This document shows, piece by piece, positions 5,551 to 7,504 of a stretch of DNA of 7,504 nucleotides. Numbering within the stretch: the stretch's first letter is position 1; each line of letters starts with the position of its first letter. The notes beneath the pieces were generated by a model. The model was not told the origin of the DNA and ran no database searches. It saw only the letters and a program-made list of their open reading frames with translations. The position numbers and the translations under genes are program-made. This DNA is from Deltaproteobacteria bacterium (GTDB lineage: Bacteria; Myxococcota_A; SURF-8), in contig JAKQSH010000055.1 of NCBI GenBank assembly GCA_029570245.1, forward strand, positions 1-7,504. Reading direction: 5' to 3'.

Positions 5551-7504
5551 ATGAGTTTCAAGCCGATTTTCCGGCTGCTTGACGGAACAGAACAGAAATT
5601 CGCTTCTCTGCTTGGACATCTGAAATCGCAGTCTGTTCCGATGAATGCAGAATTATGTCTTGTATGCGGAACAGAAAGCGAATCAGAGTCGGATCGTCTG
5701 CATAATATAAGAAAATCCCTGCTCTGCTGTGCAGCAAAGGATGTATCTTTGCCGGATAATGCGCTTCTGTGCGGAACTTCGCGTGATTTATATGCATTAT
5801 CGCTGTGCAGAGAGTTTTCGGGTTTCAGGGTTGCCGCTCTGCTGGCTTTTGATACTCCGCTGACTGCCTTTGCTGTGTCATACCTTCAAAAAGCTTTCAG
5901 GTCTGAGCTTTTTGAAGTTCTTTTCGACGAAGAAGGCGGATTCCCTCTTGCTCTTGGTCGCGGTGGGTGCGGTCTGGTGCCGCTGTCCGGTGATGTCGAA
6001 TGGCTGGCTCTGGATCGCTTCGGGTGCCGTGTTCCCAATGACGGCTGGGGGCGTCTTAGTTGCATCGACGACGGTCATTTGCATAAATACTCAATTAATG
6101 CGCAAGTTTATACAAGCAGGTCTGGAATTTCCAGTTTCAAATGTGCAGGTCTTGAAGACGCAGGCTTGCTTTTTCCTGGTGGTGCGCCGGTAAATCTGCC
6201 TGAATTGCACCGTGCGCTTTCTGCGTTTGAGGTTTTCGATTATCGCATTCGGCGTTCTGCCATGGGCTATCGAATGACTGTCGCTTGCTGTCGGGAAATT
6301 GAAGAATCATATCTTGTGTCGCGCTTGAATCGCGAATTTCAGACTATTTTACCCGGAATAAATATAGAAGCAATGGCAGCGGAACAGTTGCCGGAAGCTC
6401 CGCGCATTTGTGTTGACGAAGACGCTGGACCTCGTGAAGTGTTCGTGTGGCGTTCCGACAGCGAAAAGATACCATCAATAATCGGCGAAAATATTGCGCA
6501 GAAAGTGCTTATGCGCTCCTCCGGTGCCGGTTCATTTGCGGCATCAGGTGACCCGGAAGCACTGGACTTGGTGTGTCGTATTCTCGAAGGTTGTGATGTC
6601 GAAGCCGATACATCGCATATCGTCGTTTACGGAATTCAGCCGGAAATAAGCGAAAATTCTGTCTGCATTGCCCCGGAAGATGCGGAAGGAAAAGCACCTG
6701 TAATCTGCACGACTGCGCCCTGTTCAGAGCCGGAGAGAGTGTTGCAGGCTTGCCCTGTGTCCGCCATCACCAGAAGCGGTAATTCATTTTCAATTGATGA
6801 TAAGCTTTGTATTCAATGTTTTTCTTGCGTGTGTAAATTTCCTGAGCACTTTAAGTCTGTAATAAATTCAAGATCAATATCAAACGCTGCTGATGTTTGT
6901 TGTAAAACAAAAAAATACGCAGTTTTAAACGGTATATTTAAATCTGAACTTGAAACAATGTCTGGTGATTATAAATCAGACACTTCAGGTTTCAAAAGTG
7001 GCAAGTCGGTTGTTCTTGGTCTGGCCTGCGTGACCATGACAGAAAATTCGGCAGCATTGCTGATTGACGGACAGCTTGTTGCGGCAGTCGAGGAAGAGCG
7101 CCTGCAGCGTGTCAAACATTATGGCTGGAAGCATCCCGACAGATTTGCTTCTTCGCTGGCATCCGACCCGCTTATAAGTCTGCACGAACCCTTACCGGTA
7201 AAAGCCATTCAGGCTGTTCTTGAGCAGGCAGGTTTACGTTTCGAGGACGTGGATGCTGTTGCCTTCAACGGTTTGCCGTATCGTTTCAGGCATTCATATT
7301 CCAAAAACGAAGCTTCCTCCCCGCCGCAAATTCTGCGCGAGGGCAACCTGTTTTTCGTTCCGCATCATCTGGCACATGCCGCTTCCAGCTTCTGCATGTC
7401 GGGCTTCGAGCAGGCAACGGTGTTGTCCATCGACGGGCGCGGCGACCGCGAAACCCTGGCGCTTTTTGAGGCCGATGGTGATTCACTGCGGCAACTGGCG
7501 GATA
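5551..7504 (+). CDS. Mosaic protein: degenerate adenylate-forming-like region, Fe-S-like Cys cluster, NodU/CmcH carbamoyltransferase (3' partial)
   Basis: The frame is open for 651 codons from the ATG at 5551 to the window edge. Residues 487-651 are a NodU/CmcH-type carbamoyltransferase N-terminal domain: VVLGLACVTMTENSAALLIDG, AAVEEERLQRVKHYGWKHP, PHHLAHAASSF (H605, H606, H609) and LSIDGRGDRETLALF. Such enzymes transfer carbamoyl from carbamoyl phosphate to hydroxyls of sugars or secondary metabolites. The usual HD before SAA is replaced by TE. Residues 386-431 look like a ferredoxin domain: C386, C391, C401-P-V-S-A-I, then C420-x2-C423-x2-C426-x-C428 and P431. The expected fourth Cys (position 430) is Phe. 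Residues about 65-290 resemble the C-terminal half of F390-synthetase/PaaK-like adenylate-forming enzymes (ELFEVLFDEEGGFPLALGRGG, LDRFGCRVPNDGWGRL, LHKYSINAQVYTS, VFDYRIRRS), apparently degenerate. That match is by eye and less certain. There are 25 cysteines in the first 486 residues. No signal peptide is seen. The substrate is unknown. Confidence 0.8.
   Translation, partial: MSFKPIFRLLDGTEQKFASLLGHLKSQSVPMNAELCLVCGTESESESDRLHNIRKSLLCCAAKDVSLPDNALLCGTSRDLYALSLCREFSGFRVAALLAFDTPLTAFAVSYLQKAFRSELFEVLFDEEGGFPLALGRGGCGLVPLSGDVEWLALDRFGCRVPNDGWGRLSCIDDGHLHKYSINAQVYTSRSGISSFKCAGLEDAGLLFPGGAPVNLPELHRALSAFEVFDYRIRRSAMGYRMTVACCREIEESYLVSRLNREFQTILPGINIEAMAAEQLPEAPRICVDEDAGPREVFVWRSDSEKIPSIIGENIAQKVLMRSSGAGSFAASGDPEALDLVCRILEGCDVEADTSHIVVYGIQPEISENSVCIAPEDAEGKAPVICTTAPCSEPERVLQACPVSAITRSGNSFSIDDKLCIQCFSCVCKFPEHFKSVINSRSISNAADVCCKTKKYAVLNGIFKSELETMSGDYKSDTSGFKSGKSVVLGLACVTMTENSAALLIDGQLVAAVEEERLQRVKHYGWKHPDRFASSLASDPLISLHEPLPVKAIQAVLEQAGLRFEDVDAVAFNGLPYRFRHSYSKNEASSPPQILREGNLFFVPHHLAHAASSFCMSGFEQATVLSIDGRGDRETLALFEADGDSLRQLAD

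Noticed and set aside
5870..6193. Plus-strand ORF of 107 codons in another frame within the mosaic gene
   Set aside because: It lies inside a 651-codon open frame that has a proper start signal and a recognisable domain downstream. No independent start site was seen.

Overview
The window (about 7.5 kb, bacterial, coding GC near 50%) has three parts: an acetyl-CoA/acetate operon on the left, an AT-rich non-coding stretch with a cluster of DnaA-box sequences in the middle, and on the right a small membrane-protein gene divergent from a large mosaic gene that runs off the window. No gene gives a firm taxonomic label. ADP-forming acetate--CoA ligase beside a Pta-N/DRTGG protein suggests an anaerobic, probably fermentative bacterium. 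A PVC-group lineage such as Lentisphaerota is only a guess.

Left (1-4577). Three tightly packed plus-strand genes end at a strong intrinsic terminator. The first, whose 5' end is outside the window, is an acetyl-CoA hydrolase/CoA-transferase fused to a C-terminal GNAT acetyltransferase. The second overlaps it by four bases (ATGA) and is a one-chain ADP-forming acetate--CoA ligase with both phospho-carrier histidines in place. The third, 13 bases further on, is a BioD-like P-loop plus DRTGG protein: the N-terminal part of long phosphotransacetylases without the catalytic domain. Together they interconvert acyl-CoA and acids and can make ATP from acetyl-CoA. The GNAT domain and the DRTGG protein may be the control layer (inference).

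Middle (4578-4950). This gene-free stretch lies between two convergent transcription units, so promoters do not explain it. It carries two perfect DnaA boxes (TTATCCACA), three further matches to TTWTNCACA, a tract of about 82% AT between the last two boxes, and an imperfect inverted repeat around one box. It is a good candidate for a replication origin, or failing that a DnaA-titration site. No dnaA, dnaN, gidA or parAB is visible.

Right (4951-7504). A minus-strand gene encodes a 142-residue protein with four predicted membrane helices and no recognised family. It is divergent from a plus-strand gene with a plausible promoter and Shine-Dalgarno sequence. That gene stays open for 651 codons to the window edge. 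Its visible product has a cysteine-rich N-terminal region that looks like a degenerate adenylate-forming (F390-synthetase/PaaK-like) domain, then a damaged ferredoxin-like cysteine cluster, an AT-rich linker, and the start of a NodU/CmcH-type carbamoyltransferase. This mosaic is the most novel protein in the window.
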